Below, one piece after another: positions 16,271 through 25,045 of a stretch of 36,757 nucleotides of DNA. The notes under the pieces were generated by a model, which was not told where the DNA came from, searched no databases, and saw only the letters and a program-made list of their open reading frames with translations. This DNA is from Clostridia bacterium (GTDB lineage Bacteria > Bacillota > Clostridia > Christensenellales > CAG-138): contig JAUNCT010000021.1 of assembly GCA_030526425.1 (NCBI GenBank), positions 1-36,757 on the forward strand, read 5' to 3'. The translations under genes were made by a program, and so were the position numbers. Positions within the stretch are counted from its first letter, which is position 1; each line of letters begins with the position of its first letter.

Positions 16271-17362
16271 TTATTTTGCCGAAGACAGCGTTGCCTGCCC
16301 GTAGCGGTACAACGCCGTTTCGATCTCGAAAATGTTTGGGTTGCCGCGTTCGAGAAAATAACGCACGATCCCGTCGGACAGACTGGAGTCCGTCAGCACA
16401 TACCCGGCTGCGGAAAGCAACTCCTGCGTTTCATCGACACCGAGACCGATGCCGATGGCAAGCGCGATCGCCGTGCCCTTGGTGGGGCGGTAGGCATCCC
16501 CGCGGGAACGGATCTTCGAAAACAGTTTGCGGTCGAGGTTCGCCGCTTTGTAGACCTGCGCATCGGTCAGCTGCCGCGCATCGATGAAGCGAAACAGCCG
16601 TTCCGAAAACGACTCGCGCTTGATCCGCACAATGTCGTCGAGAGAAATCGTGGGCGCCGCACATTCATCGTGCGCTTCGATCGCCCCGACGGGGCAGGAG
16701 GGCGCCACCGCTTCTGCGGCGAAGATGCCCTGTTCCAGCTGACGTTCCTGCCGGCGAAGATGCTCTCGGATCTGGTCGTATTCCCCTTCCCGCCGGCTGA
16801 ACCGGTGAAACCGCGGCGCATCCGAATAGTCGTTGGTTTCGAGATAGCGCTCGATCTCGCCGAACAGCTTCCGGCTGAGTTCCACGGCGCTGCGGTCGAG
16901 CACGACGAGATAGATCTCCATCTCGCGCTCGTCTTTTTCCATCAAAAACTCGCGCACCGTGTCCATCGCAACGGACAGCGCTTCCGCTTTCGGATAACCG
17001 AATATCCCCGCGGAGATCAGCGGGAACGCGACGGAGGACAGTCCGAGCCGTTCCGCCTCGAGCAGCGCGGAACGGTAAGCGGAGCGCAGCAGTTCCTTTT
17101 CCCCGCGGTTCCCGCCCTGCCACATAGGTCCGACGGCATGGATCACGTATTTTTGCGGCAGACCGAACGCGGGCGTCGTGACCGCGCCGCCGACCGCAAC
17201 CGGGGAGAGCGCATCGCAGGCTGCTTGCATTTCATCCCACCCGGCTTGGCGGAAGATCGCACCGCAGACGCCGCCTCCGCCTTCGAGCATGGCGTTCGCC
17301 GCGTTGACGATGGCGTCCGTATTCATTTTTGTCAGGTCGTTTTCCACGATATGAAATGGCAT
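16271..17362 (-). CDS. Macro domain protein with C-terminal helical domain
   Basis: A 363-aa protein. Residues 1-165 are a macro domain, the ADP-ribose-binding fold: DAIVNAANAMLEGGGGVCGAIF (16-37), VIHAVGPMWQGG, and the phosphate loop PLISAGIFGYPKAEAL. The asparagines and glycine loops needed for ligand binding are present. A charged middle part follows. The last 110 residues (from SFSERLFRFIDARQLTDAQVYKAANLDRKL on) form a compact helical domain resembling a phage-repressor-like helix-turn-helix; this arrangement occurs in Firmicutes next to VWA and ADP-ribosylglycohydrolase genes. It is first in the operon, with GGGGAGG upstream and an extended -10 promoter. It may sense ADP-ribose or erase ADP-ribosylation; DNA binding is only inferred. 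Confidence 0.88.
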   Translation of the reverse strand: MPFHIVENDLTKMNTDAIVNAANAMLEGGGGVCGAIFRQAGWDEMQAACDALSPVAVGGAVTTPAFGLPQKYVIHAVGPMWQGGNRGEKELLRSAYRSALLEAERLGLSSVAFPLISAGIFGYPKAEALSVAMDTVREFLMEKDEREMEIYLVVLDRSAVELSRKLFGEIERYLETNDYSDAPRFHRFSRREGEYDQIREHLRRQERQLEQGIFAAEAVAPSCPVGAIEAHDECAAPTISLDDIVRIKRESFSERLFRFIDARQLTDAQVYKAANLDRKLFSKIRSRGDAYRPTKGTAIALAIGIGLGVDETQELLSAAGYVLTDSSLSDGIVRYFLERGNPNIFEIETALYRYGQATLSSAK

Positions 17363-17401
17363 GGCCTTGCCTCCCCGAGCGTATGTGATTCGTTTTACCT
17401 T

Positions 17402-17410
17402 ATTATACCA
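17402..17410 (-). promoter_or_regulatory. Extended -10 promoter of the ADP-ribose operon
   Basis: On the - strand TGG precedes a perfect TATAAT (17407-17402), about 40 bp before the macro gene ATG. No -35 of note is present. Confidence 0.6.
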
Positions 17411-17433
17411 TACGCCGTTCCCGCCGCGCGCTT

Positions 17434-17462
17434 TTGCGGCGTTCGCGCTTCCGTGCTATAAT
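17434..17462 (+). promoter_or_regulatory. Sigma-A promoter of the flavoprotein gene
   Basis: TTGCGG (17434-17439), a 17-bp spacer and a perfect TATAAT (17457-17462) precede the flavoprotein ATG by 35 bp. The site lies back to back with the macro gene promoter. Confidence 0.65.
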
Positions 17463-17497
17463 AACCGGCATACCGAAGTTGCAAAAGGAGTTTTATT

Positions 17498-18109
17498 ATG
17501 GCAAAGGTATTGCTGTTCAACGGCAGCCCGCACGAGTTCGGCTGCACGTATACCGCCCTGTCGGAAGTGAAAAAGACCCTCGAGCAGGAAGGCGTCCAAG
17601 CCGATATCTTCTGGATCGGCAAAGAGGTGCGCGGCTGCGTCGCCTGCTTCCGCTGCGGCGAACTGAAAAAGTGCGTTTTTGAGGATAAGGTCAACGAAGC
17701 CCTTGCCCTCGTTCCGGAGTACGACGGCTTCGTCTTCGGCGCACCGGTCTACTACGCGGGTCCCGCAGGCACGATGTGCTGCTTTATGGACCGCCTGTTC
17801 ATGGCGAGCAAGGGGCGCTTTGCCGGCAAGCTCGGCGCCTCGGTCGTATCCTGCCGCCGCGGCGGTGCTTCGGCTTCCTTCGACCGGCTGAACAAATATT
17901 TCGGCATTTCGAACATGACCACCGTCGGCGCCCAGTACTGGAACCAGGTCCACGGTTCGAAGCCCGAGGACGTTCTCAAGGACGAAGAAGGTCTGCAGTC
18001 CATGCGCTTCATCGGCAAGAATATGGCTTACCTCATCCGTTGCCGCGAACAGTCCGGCATCCCGTTCCCCGAATTCGAAGCGAAGATCAACACGAGCTTC
18101 ATCCGATAA
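17498..18109 (+). CDS. Iron-sulfur flavoprotein / NADPH-dependent FMN reductase family
   Basis: A 203-aa flavodoxin-fold protein. The FMN phosphate loop FNGSPHEFGCT (7-17) is followed by the cysteine cluster C47-x2-C50-x2-C53-x5-C59, the compact motif that binds a [4Fe-4S] cluster in iron-sulfur flavoproteins of anaerobes. GFVFGAPVYYAGPAGTMCCFMDR is the second FMN-contacting part. These proteins carry electrons or reduce small acceptors in the cytoplasm. AAAGGAG lies before the ATG. It is monocistronic, with its own promoter and terminator, divergent from the macro operon and convergent with the secreted reductase. A physiological partner cannot be named. Confidence 0.9.
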   Translation: MAKVLLFNGSPHEFGCTYTALSEVKKTLEQEGVQADIFWIGKEVRGCVACFRCGELKKCVFEDKVNEALALVPEYDGFVFGAPVYYAGPAGTMCCFMDRLFMASKGRFAGKLGASVVSCRRGGASASFDRLNKYFGISNMTTVGAQYWNQVHGSKPEDVLKDEEGLQSMRFIGKNMAYLIRCREQSGIPFPEFEAKINTSFIR

Positions 18110-18150
18110 ACAGCGGACCGTGTAAGGTCCTCCGGATACGGTCTCAACAC

Positions 18151-18185
18151 AAACGCCCCCTGCGCGGACTGCGCAGGGGGCGTTT
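18151..18185. terminator. Bidirectional terminator between flavoprotein and reductase genes
   Basis: A 15-bp perfect stem (18151-18165 with 18171-18185) built on AAACGCCCCCTGCGC has a 5-base loop. The flanking T-runs are short (TTTG on +, GTTTGTG on -), but the stem is very stable and lies between two convergent genes. Confidence 0.75.
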
Positions 18186-18201
18186 GCATGCCTTGAGATT
18201 T

Positions 18202-20544
18202 TTATTTCAGGCTGTTCGCGTAGTCGACCGCATAACCGCCGGAAAGACGACCGGAGGTGTAAGCGAAGCCGATCGCCGCACCGCCATAGGTGACGTAAGG
18301 CTTCTTCTCGGAGTACATGACGCCGGAAGCTTCACAGCCGCAAGCCCAAAGACCGCCGATGGGGGTCTGACCGTCTGCCTTGAGGACCTGGAAGTTCTCG
18401 TTGATATCGAGGCTGCCGTTGGTCGCGAATGCGGCGGAGTAGCCCTTCAGCGCGTAGAACGGACCGTTGCCGGGCTTGACAAGCTTTGCAGCCGCTTTGC
18501 CGAACTGTTCGTCCACACCGGAATCGCAGTACCCTGCGTAGTCCGCCATGTTCTTGGTGAAGGTCTCGACATCGACGCCCATGAGCACCGCGAGTTCTTC
18601 ATAGCTGTCCGCCTTGACGACACGACCGTCCGCAACGAGCTTCTCGAGCACATCGTAGATCTCCGGCACGGGCATGTTGCCGGGCAGAACGCCCTGGTTG
18701 CCGGCTGCCAGCGTGGACAGCGTGGAGCTGAAGCCGTTCTTTGCGACAGAGTCGATCTGATCCTGGCTCCAGACCGCCCAGTAGGACGGACCTGCCTGCC
18801 ACCAGCCGAACAGAGAGCCTTCGGCTTCGAAGCGAGCGCCGTCGACATCGACCCACGGGATATCACTGCACAGCACGAGCGCATTGGGCAACTCGTTCAG
18901 CGACCAGGTCTGATCCCAACCGTACCAAAGCACGACACCGTAGCCGGGCTCGTCCTTGGCGAAGGTGTGAACGGGGTAATCGTGGATGACGATGTTGGAA
19001 GTCGCAAAGTGGATCATCGGCACAACGGAGATGTTGTAAGTGCCTGCACCGATGGCGAGCGCCGCTTTGAGCATCTTGCCGTCGTTCTCGCTCATGCCGA
19101 TCATCGTCCACTGCTCATCGCCGAAATGATCGAAGTAGGGGTTCTTGGAAAGGTATTCTTTTTCGAGTTCTTCACTGCCCGCGAAACCGCCGGTGCAGAG
19201 GACGACGGACTTGGCGTTGATGATGTACTCCGTGCCATCGTGACCCTTCGCCTTCACGCCGGTCACGGTGTTGGCAGCCTCGTCGTACATGAGCTCATAG
19301 CCTTCGGTTTCGAGCATGTAGTTGCCGCCGAGCTTCACATAATCGCTCACGAGACGCTCATAGTACTTGTCGACCATCGTGTTCTGACCTGCGGAAACAT
19401 CCATACCGTAATCGCGGCCCGCTTCCGCCGTCGCGCGGGAGACGTACTGCTGCTTGCAGCGGTAGGTGTTCGCACCGAAGCCGCTGGTCGGGTTGTTGAT
19501 AAGGAAGCCGTGATCGTAGTAGAGCCAGTCCATGGTGTCACCGGAATTGTCGAGGAACTTGATGACGACTTCCATCTTCGCGTCGCCCTCGACGTACTCG
19601 GTCCACGCCTCGATCAGCGCGTCACGGTCCATATAGTCCTCGCCGTTGTTGTACTGTGCTTTGTACTTGGTGGGGTTGATGGACATCGGTTCGCCGGTGA
19701 ATGCGCCGGTACCGCCGTAACGACCGGACTTTTCGATGGCGAGCACGCTCACGGGCTGACCGTTCGCCTGCTGTGCTTCCGCCGCAGCGGTCGCCGCGGA
19801 AACGCCCGCAGCACCCATGCCGACGACGACGACATCATAGCTCAGCGTCTCGGTCGCTTCGACCTTCGGTTCCGGCTTCAGGAACGCGGAGATCGCCGCA
19901 GGTTCGGAACCGCCTGCCGCCAGCGCCTGTTCCAAACAGTCGCGTACACCCGCGAGGACCGCATTGGAAGTCGCGGTCGCACCGGTGATGGCATCCACAC
20001 CGATAGACTGGTTCTCGAGGATCCGCGGAATGAGATAACGGTTGCACGCGCGGATCATGGCGACGGAATCGAGGTTGCCGTCGAAGCTGACCTTTTTGAT
20101 CGTGCTTTCATCGACCGTTACGTTCACGGTAATGGGCGAAATCTGCTGGAAGCCGTAAGCCGTGGCGGAGTAATCGCCGGGTGCCAGCTTGACCGTGAGA
20201 TCGGTACCCGCCGCTTCCGCAAGCGCCGTTTCCAGTGCGGTGAGGATCGCCGTGCTTGTAATGGTCGCGCCGCTCATCGCATCCACAGGAGCGTTCGCCG
20301 TGAGGATCATTGCGGGCATGTTCGCGATCGCCTTGCCGCCGATGGCGGGGGTCTCATCCGGACCATTGACTTCCAACGCGGTGATCTTATCCGCATCGAC
20401 CGTTACGGTCACCGTCACATCGCCGCCGAAACCCTTGGCAACAGCGGTGTAGACACCCGGGTTGTACGCTTCCGCGGCGAATGCCATCGGCATGATACCG
20501 AAGAGCATGGAAACCGCAAGGAGCACGCTGATGAACTTCTTCAT
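18202..20544 (-). CDS. Secreted FMN-binding/FAD-dependent reductase (flavocytochrome c-like), copy 1
   Basis: A 780-aa exported flavoenzyme. Residues 1-24 are a signal peptide ending AFA-AE. Two FMN-binding domains follow, each with the D-A-x-(S/T)-G-A-T motif whose Thr is covalently flavinylated by ApbE (SGAT 91-94; TGAT 187-190). From about 236 comes a FAD domain (VVVVGMGAAGVSAATAA) of the fumarate/urocanate reductase superfamily. Such proteins pass electrons from the membrane via FMN and FAD to an external organic acceptor. The usual substrate-binding HGxNRLGG near the C-terminus is replaced by GVMYSEKKPYVTYGGAA, so the substrate is probably not fumarate. I chose 20544 because GGGAGG lies just upstream. 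It has its own promoter, and a LysR gene sits upstream. No apbE is in the window. Confidence 0.9.
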   Translation of the reverse strand: MKKFISVLLAVSMLFGIMPMAFAAEAYNPGVYTAVAKGFGGDVTVTVTVDADKITALEVNGPDETPAIGGKAIANMPAMILTANAPVDAMSGATITSTAILTALETALAEAAGTDLTVKLAPGDYSATAYGFQQISPITVNVTVDESTIKKVSFDGNLDSVAMIRACNRYLIPRILENQSIGVDAITGATATSNAVLAGVRDCLEQALAAGGSEPAAISAFLKPEPKVEATETLSYDVVVVGMGAAGVSAATAAAEAQQANGQPVSVLAIEKSGRYGGTGAFTGEPMSINPTKYKAQYNNGEDYMDRDALIEAWTEYVEGDAKMEVVIKFLDNSGDTMDWLYYDHGFLINNPTSGFGANTYRCKQQYVSRATAEAGRDYGMDVSAGQNTMVDKYYERLVSDYVKLGGNYMLETEGYELMYDEAANTVTGVKAKGHDGTEYIINAKSVVLCTGGFAGSEELEKEYLSKNPYFDHFGDEQWTMIGMSENDGKMLKAALAIGAGTYNISVVPMIHFATSNIVIHDYPVHTFAKDEPGYGVVLWYGWDQTWSLNELPNALVLCSDIPWVDVDGARFEAEGSLFGWWQAGPSYWAVWSQDQIDSVAKNGFSSTLSTLAAGNQGVLPGNMPVPEIYDVLEKLVADGRVVKADSYEELAVLMGVDVETFTKNMADYAGYCDSGVDEQFGKAAAKLVKPGNGPFYALKGYSAAFATNGSLDINENFQVLKADGQTPIGGLWACGCEASGVMYSEKKPYVTYGGAAIGFAYTSGRLSGGYAVDYANSLK

Positions 20545-20587
20545 ACTGTTTTCCTCCCTTTTCATTGCAGAACAAAAAGCTCTGCCT

Positions 20588-20603
20588 ATAGATAAAATAC
20601 TAT
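20588..20603. promoter_or_regulatory. Dyad over the reductase -10, possible LysR site
   Basis: ATAG-N8-CTAT (20588-20603) overlaps the -10 of the reductase promoter. Outside it GCTCTG (20579-20584) and CAGAGC (20611-20616) form a second, wider inverted repeat. LysR regulators bind such interrupted dyads, and a LysR gene lies 50 bp away. Confidence 0.4.
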
Positions 20604-20625
20604 CGTTTGACAGAGCCTTTGTAAA
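20597..20625 (-). promoter_or_regulatory. Sigma-A promoter of reductase copy 1
   Basis: On the - strand TTTACA (20625-20620), a 17-bp spacer and TAGTAT (20602-20597) stand 53 bp before the start codon in a markedly AT-rich gap. Confidence 0.65.
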
Positions 20626-20653
20626 ACGGCGTTTATTTGATTTTCAATACAAC

Positions 20654-21559
20654 TTATTGTTGTGTCTTCTTTGACCAGTTCTCAAGCAGATGTTGGTATA
20701 AAGCGTTTTCCGCAGGAGAATGCGCCGTCTCCTTTCTGCGGACAAGGTACAACGCGGTATCGAGAAATTCCGCTTCCAACGGCACCACGGCAAAACGCTC
20801 CGGGTTGAACATATCGAGGACCTGACCGGTCGTGAGCATCAACGCGTTTTCCCCTTCGATCTGTTGACCGATGAGATCGAACACGAAATCCTTCACCCCG
20901 ACAAATACCGGCGGCTCCTTACCCACCAGTCTTCTCAGAATCGAATTGCGGGATGCCGTCTCGTCATCGGCGAGGATCAGACGCCGGCCCGCAAGGTCTT
21001 CCGTATACAATATTTCCTTATCCGCAAGCGGGTTGCGCCGGGACATCAACATAAACCAACGGGAACTCCTGAGCGGCGTCAGTTCCAGCCCGGTCGGGTC
21101 CTCCGGCATTCCCGTAACGACGAGATCGTACCTGCCGGAGCGCACGCCCTCGAGCAGGGCGCGTGGCGTGTCGTTCTGCCACAGGAGCTTGACACGCGGA
21201 TACGCGTTCGAAAACGCGGCAAGCACATCATAACGGAGCAGGTGCTCCTTGCTCATCAGCCAGCAGCGGATCCCGAGATTCACGACCCCCGTGACTTCGG
21301 AGCCCCGCGCACGGAGATCGTACACAAAGGCGTCCAACTCGGGGAGGACCTTCTGTGCTTTTTCCGCAAGCCTGTCCGCATAGACCGTCGGCTTGACGCC
21401 GCGCGGCGTGCGCACGAACAGCTCCACGCCCAGCTCCTGTTCGAGCTTTTGGATCTGCCGCGAGACCGCTTGCTGCGTCACGTTCAACCCTTCCGATGCG
21501 TTGCAGATGTTTCTTTCCCGATAGACCCGAAGGAAATACCGCAGCTGTGTCAGTTCCAT
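20654..21559 (-). CDS. LysR-family transcriptional regulator
   Basis: A 301-aa regulator of normal length. The N-terminal winged helix-turn-helix is clear: LRYFLRVYRERNICNASEGLNVTQQAVSRQIQKLEQELGVELF (6-48). The remainder is the periplasmic-binding-like effector domain. GAGGT precedes the ATG. It starts only 9 bp after the addA stop codon, so it can be read from the addAB promoter. It also lies 109 bp upstream of the secreted reductase, whose promoter carries a dyad. I infer that it controls the reductase in response to the reductase's substrate. The effector is unknown. Confidence 0.92.
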   Translation of the reverse strand: MELTQLRYFLRVYRERNICNASEGLNVTQQAVSRQIQKLEQELGVELFVRTPRGVKPTVYADRLAEKAQKVLPELDAFVYDLRARGSEVTGVVNLGIRCWLMSKEHLLRYDVLAAFSNAYPRVKLLWQNDTPRALLEGVRSGRYDLVVTGMPEDPTGLELTPLRSSRWFMLMSRRNPLADKEILYTEDLAGRRLILADDETASRNSILRRLVGKEPPVFVGVKDFVFDLIGQQIEGENALMLTTGQVLDMFNPERFAVVPLEAEFLDTALYLVRRKETAHSPAENALYQHLLENWSKKTQQ

Positions 21560-21568
21560 CGCCGTACC

Positions 21569-24500
21569 TCACATGCGCACCGTCTCATGCCACGAAAGCA
21601 ATACGACGATCTTTTCCTTCACGGGCTTTCCCGTCAGCTGTTCCAACGCATCGGCATAAAGTTCGACCTGCGGGCGGTGCTTTTCGGCGTAATCCGCGGG
21701 CGCAGTATCCCCCCGCTTGCGGTCCGTCTTGTAATCGATGAGGACCCACCCGTCGTTCTCGAGGAAACAGCAGTCGATCACACCCTGCAGCAGAACGGGT
21801 TCCTCGGACTCCGTCTCCATGCACCGGCATGCGGGCAGGCGCCGGGTAAAGCTCCATTCCCGCTTGACAAGAGGGCTGCATCCCATCCGTTGCCACAGGG
21901 GCGTACGGGTCAGCCAGACGAGGTCCTCCACGCGGATATCGTCCGTAAGTTCCTCTTCCATCACGCCCATCTCGGTCATCCCCGCAATGTGCGCCGCAAC
22001 GGCTTCCTCTCCCTCCGCGGTCAGCGGCAGGGTCTTGAGAATGAGATGCACCACCGTACCGCGCAGGCTTGCCTGCTCTTTCGCGCGTTCGGTCATGAAA
22101 TGCGGCGCTTCGAACCGCAGCGGTTCGGGCACCTTTTCCTTGCGCAATCCGGCGGCGCGGCTGACGCTCTGCTTGCCGGGCAACGCCGAAGCGTCCCCGT
22201 AGGGGTAGCGCCACGCAAACCTCCCGATCAGCTCCGCGGCGTGCTCCGCACTTCCTTCGCCCGCCTGCTCCGCCGCGGTTTCCGGAACCGCGGTCCGTGC
22301 GATCAGTTCCATGCGATCCTCGGGCTTGTACACAAACAGGTCCGGTGCCGCCGTCACGCCGCACAGCACCCAGTCGAGCGCGTTCGTCGCACGCTGCACC
22401 TTTGCCGGGGTGATCGGCAAGCTGTATTTTTCGATCGCCGCCGCGGGGTCCTTCACGGTCCCGACGACGATCACGCGCTTTTTCGCGCGGGTCAGCGCCA
22501 CATACAGCACGCGCATCTCCTCCGACAGTTCTTCGAGGCGCGTTTTTTCGGTGACCGCCCGGTAGCAAAGCGATTTGCGCTTTTTTCTGCCCGCGGCGTA
22601 TTTGATGCCGATGCCGAAGGCGTCGTGGATCTGCACGTCCTTCTTTCCCGCATCCGAATTGAACTTATGCGCAGCGTCGAGCAAAAACACCACGGGGAAC
22701 TCGAGCCCCTTGGATTTGTGCACGGTCATGATCCGCACCACGTCTCCGGCGCCCTCCTGCGCGGCACCGCAGCTGGCGGTGTTTTTCGCGCTGTCCATCG
22801 CCGAAAGGAAGCGCCACAAGCCGCTGCCGCCCGCCGCTTCGAACGCCTGTGCCTGGTCGATGAGCGCATCGAGATTGCGGCGGCGCTGCGCGCCTTCGGG
22901 CTGTGCGCCGACCATTTCGTAATAATGCGTTTCGTCGATCACCTTCGTAACGAGTTCGGTGACGCCGACGAGCTCCGCCTCGAAGCGCAGTTTCTTGAAA
23001 TACCGCTCCGCCTGCGCCGATTTTTCCGCCGCGGAACACGCCTCCTCCGGCAAAGTCTCACCGGCTTCGGCGGCTTGCGCCAACGCTGTGAAGGCTTCCC
23101 AGAACGGGCACTTTTGCCGGTACAACCGCACCTGCGCGAGTTCGGCATCCGTAAACCCGAACAACGGCGAGCGCAACACAGACACCAACGGGATATCCTG
23201 CCGGCGGTTTTCCGCCACGCGCAGCAGGTTCAGCAGCACCACGACCTCGATGGCGTCGAAAAAGCCGCCGCTCGCCTGAACGAATGCGGGCACACCGCAA
23301 AGCGCCAGTGTTTCCGCGACCTTCACGGCGTTCGTCGATGCGCGCAGCAAAACCGCGAAATCTCCGTACCGGTACCTTTCGGTTTCCATGAGCTCGCGGA
23401 TGCGCTTTGCCGCGAACCGCGCCTCGACGCAGGCGTTTTCTTCGTTTTCGACGATCTCCTCGGCTTCCGCCGCTTCGTCCTTCTCTTCCGTTTCCTCCCG
23501 GTCGTCTTCTTCGGAGGGCGGCGTATCCGCACCCCACGTGCTGTCCGGATTCCGGTTGATAAGGTACAGTTCCGCACCGCCTTCCCCTTCGCCCTCGGGA
23601 TTTCCGGGCACCAGCGCAACGGAATCATCGTAATTCATTTCGCCGACCTCTTCGGTCATCACGGCGTGCATCACGGCGTTCACGGCTTTCAGCACCGCGC
23701 TGTGACTGCGGAAGTTCTCGTTGAGATCGATCCGCCTGCCCGCATATCCCTCATGCCAGTTGCCCGACAGCTTTTCGAGGAACAGCCCCGGCTCCGCCGC
23801 GCGGAAGCGGTAAATGGATTGCTTGACATCGCCGACCAAAAAGAGGTTGTCCTCCCGCCGGATGCAATCGAGCAACGCTTCCTGCAGGGCGTTCGAATCC
23901 TGATATTCGTCGACGGCGATATAGCGGAAGCGCTCGCGGTATTCCGCAGCGACCTCCGGGTCTTTGAGCAGCCGGAGCGCAATGTGCTCCGCATCCGAAA
24001 ATCCGTACTGTTCGGCTTTTGCTTTCGCCTCTCCGAAGAATGCGCGCCAGCGCTCCGTGACATCGCACAGCGCCATCACGACCGCGTTGCTCTCCGCGAT
24101 CCGTTCCTGTTCTTCTTCCGCCGTGTTCGAAAAGTATTTGCGCGCCTTTTTGACGGCGTCTTTGTAATTCTCCCGCGCGGTCTGTATGGGTTTCTTCTCA
24201 TCGTCCGGCGTTTTGCCCGGAAATGTCAGCCGGCTGAATCCGATGGCGTTCAGCGTCGCAATGAAAGCGTTCGCGTCCCGTTGGCACAGTACGCTGTCGA
24301 CATTCGAAATGTCCTCCGTCAACACCGCGAGCACCTTTTCCCAATCGTCCGTTACGAGTTTGCGCGCGTTCTCCAGCTCTTCCTTGCCGGCTTCGAGGCA
24401 GAAGCGCGCCGCGGTCACAAGCTGTTCCAACAACCGGTCCGCATAATCCGGCGCGTTCATTTCCGCCTTGATCTTCGCGATCCAGCCCTCGGGATCCGGG

Positions 24501-25045
24501 CGAACCGCGAGGAATTCATCCAGCGTTTCCACAGACTCCCACACCTTGTTTTCCGCGCGGAACGCGGTCAGCAGCGTCCGGTACGCCGCGTCCTCCGCGG
24601 CGCCGAGGTCGTGCAGAAAATCGTCCTTCGTCCGTTCCTTCAAAGCCGCAAGGGCGATCTCGTCCCCGGTCTTCGCCGTCGGCGGGATGCCGATGCGGTG
24701 TCCGAACCGCTTGACAACGCGCCCGCAAAAGGAATCGATCGTCGAGATGTAGGCGGAGCCGATGGCGTTCGCCTGCTCCATCAGCCGGGCGCATACGACG
24801 GGGTCGGTCTCCTCCGCCACCGCTTTTTTCAGTTCTTTTTCAATGCGTTGCCGCATCTCCTGCGCCGCGGCACGCGTGAACGTCAGGATGAGAAGTTCAT
24901 CGACGGACGCGCCTTCGCGGATGATCCCCGCGATGCGTTTGGTCAGCACGGTGGTCTTTCCCGCACCCGCCGCAGCCGAAACGATGAGATTGCCGCGCTC
25001 TTCGATCGCGCGGCGCTGCGCTTCCGTGGGCTTATACGTTGCCAT
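21569..25045 (-). CDS. addA: ATP-dependent helicase/nuclease subunit A
   Basis: AddA is the UvrD-like helicase and nuclease subunit of AddAB, the Firmicute counterpart of RecBCD. It unwinds and trims double-strand breaks for RecA loading. The 1158-aa protein has Walker A in SAAAGAGKTT (Lys30), a Q-motif-like TEAQRRAIE before it, helicase motif AVDEYQDSN, LVGDVKQSIYRFRAAEP, and the superfamily 1 motifs TVHKSKGLEFPVVF and LYVALTRAKK. The C-terminal nuclease motif is GVIDCCFLENDGWVLIDYKTDRK. An acidic insert near residue 510 (many Glu/Asp) is unusual but not disruptive. Its start overlaps addB by 14 bp; LysR follows after 9 bp. Confidence 0.96.
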   Translation of the reverse strand: MATYKPTEAQRRAIEERGNLIVSAAAGAGKTTVLTKRIAGIIREGASVDELLILTFTRAAAQEMRQRIEKELKKAVAEETDPVVCARLMEQANAIGSAYISTIDSFCGRVVKRFGHRIGIPPTAKTGDEIALAALKERTKDDFLHDLGAAEDAAYRTLLTAFRAENKVWESVETLDEFLAVRPDPEGWIAKIKAEMNAPDYADRLLEQLVTAARFCLEAGKEELENARKLVTDDWEKVLAVLTEDISNVDSVLCQRDANAFIATLNAIGFSRLTFPGKTPDDEKKPIQTARENYKDAVKKARKYFSNTAEEEQERIAESNAVVMALCDVTERWRAFFGEAKAKAEQYGFSDAEHIALRLLKDPEVAAEYRERFRYIAVDEYQDSNALQEALLDCIRREDNLFLVGDVKQSIYRFRAAEPGLFLEKLSGNWHEGYAGRRIDLNENFRSHSAVLKAVNAVMHAVMTEEVGEMNYDDSVALVPGNPEGEGEGGAELYLINRNPDSTWGADTPPSEEDDREETEEKDEAAEAEEIVENEENACVEARFAAKRIRELMETERYRYGDFAVLLRASTNAVKVAETLALCGVPAFVQASGGFFDAIEVVVLLNLLRVAENRRQDIPLVSVLRSPLFGFTDAELAQVRLYRQKCPFWEAFTALAQAAEAGETLPEEACSAAEKSAQAERYFKKLRFEAELVGVTELVTKVIDETHYYEMVGAQPEGAQRRRNLDALIDQAQAFEAAGGSGLWRFLSAMDSAKNTASCGAAQEGAGDVVRIMTVHKSKGLEFPVVFLLDAAHKFNSDAGKKDVQIHDAFGIGIKYAAGRKKRKSLCYRAVTEKTRLEELSEEMRVLYVALTRAKKRVIVVGTVKDPAAAIEKYSLPITPAKVQRATNALDWVLCGVTAAPDLFVYKPEDRMELIARTAVPETAAEQAGEGSAEHAAELIGRFAWRYPYGDASALPGKQSVSRAAGLRKEKVPEPLRFEAPHFMTERAKEQASLRGTVVHLILKTLPLTAEGEEAVAAHIAGMTEMGVMEEELTDDIRVEDLVWLTRTPLWQRMGCSPLVKREWSFTRRLPACRCMETESEEPVLLQGVIDCCFLENDGWVLIDYKTDRKRGDTAPADYAEKHRPQVELYADALEQLTGKPVKEKIVVLLSWHETVRM

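Noticed and set aside
14591..17461. 956-codon frame on + across the ADP-ribose operon
   Set aside because: It runs through three recognised genes and their intergenic hairpin on the other strand; no homology features.
18202..20544. Calling the secreted enzyme a fumarate reductase
   Set aside because: The FAD domain fits the superfamily, but the HGxNRLGG substrate motif is replaced, so the specific name is not supported.
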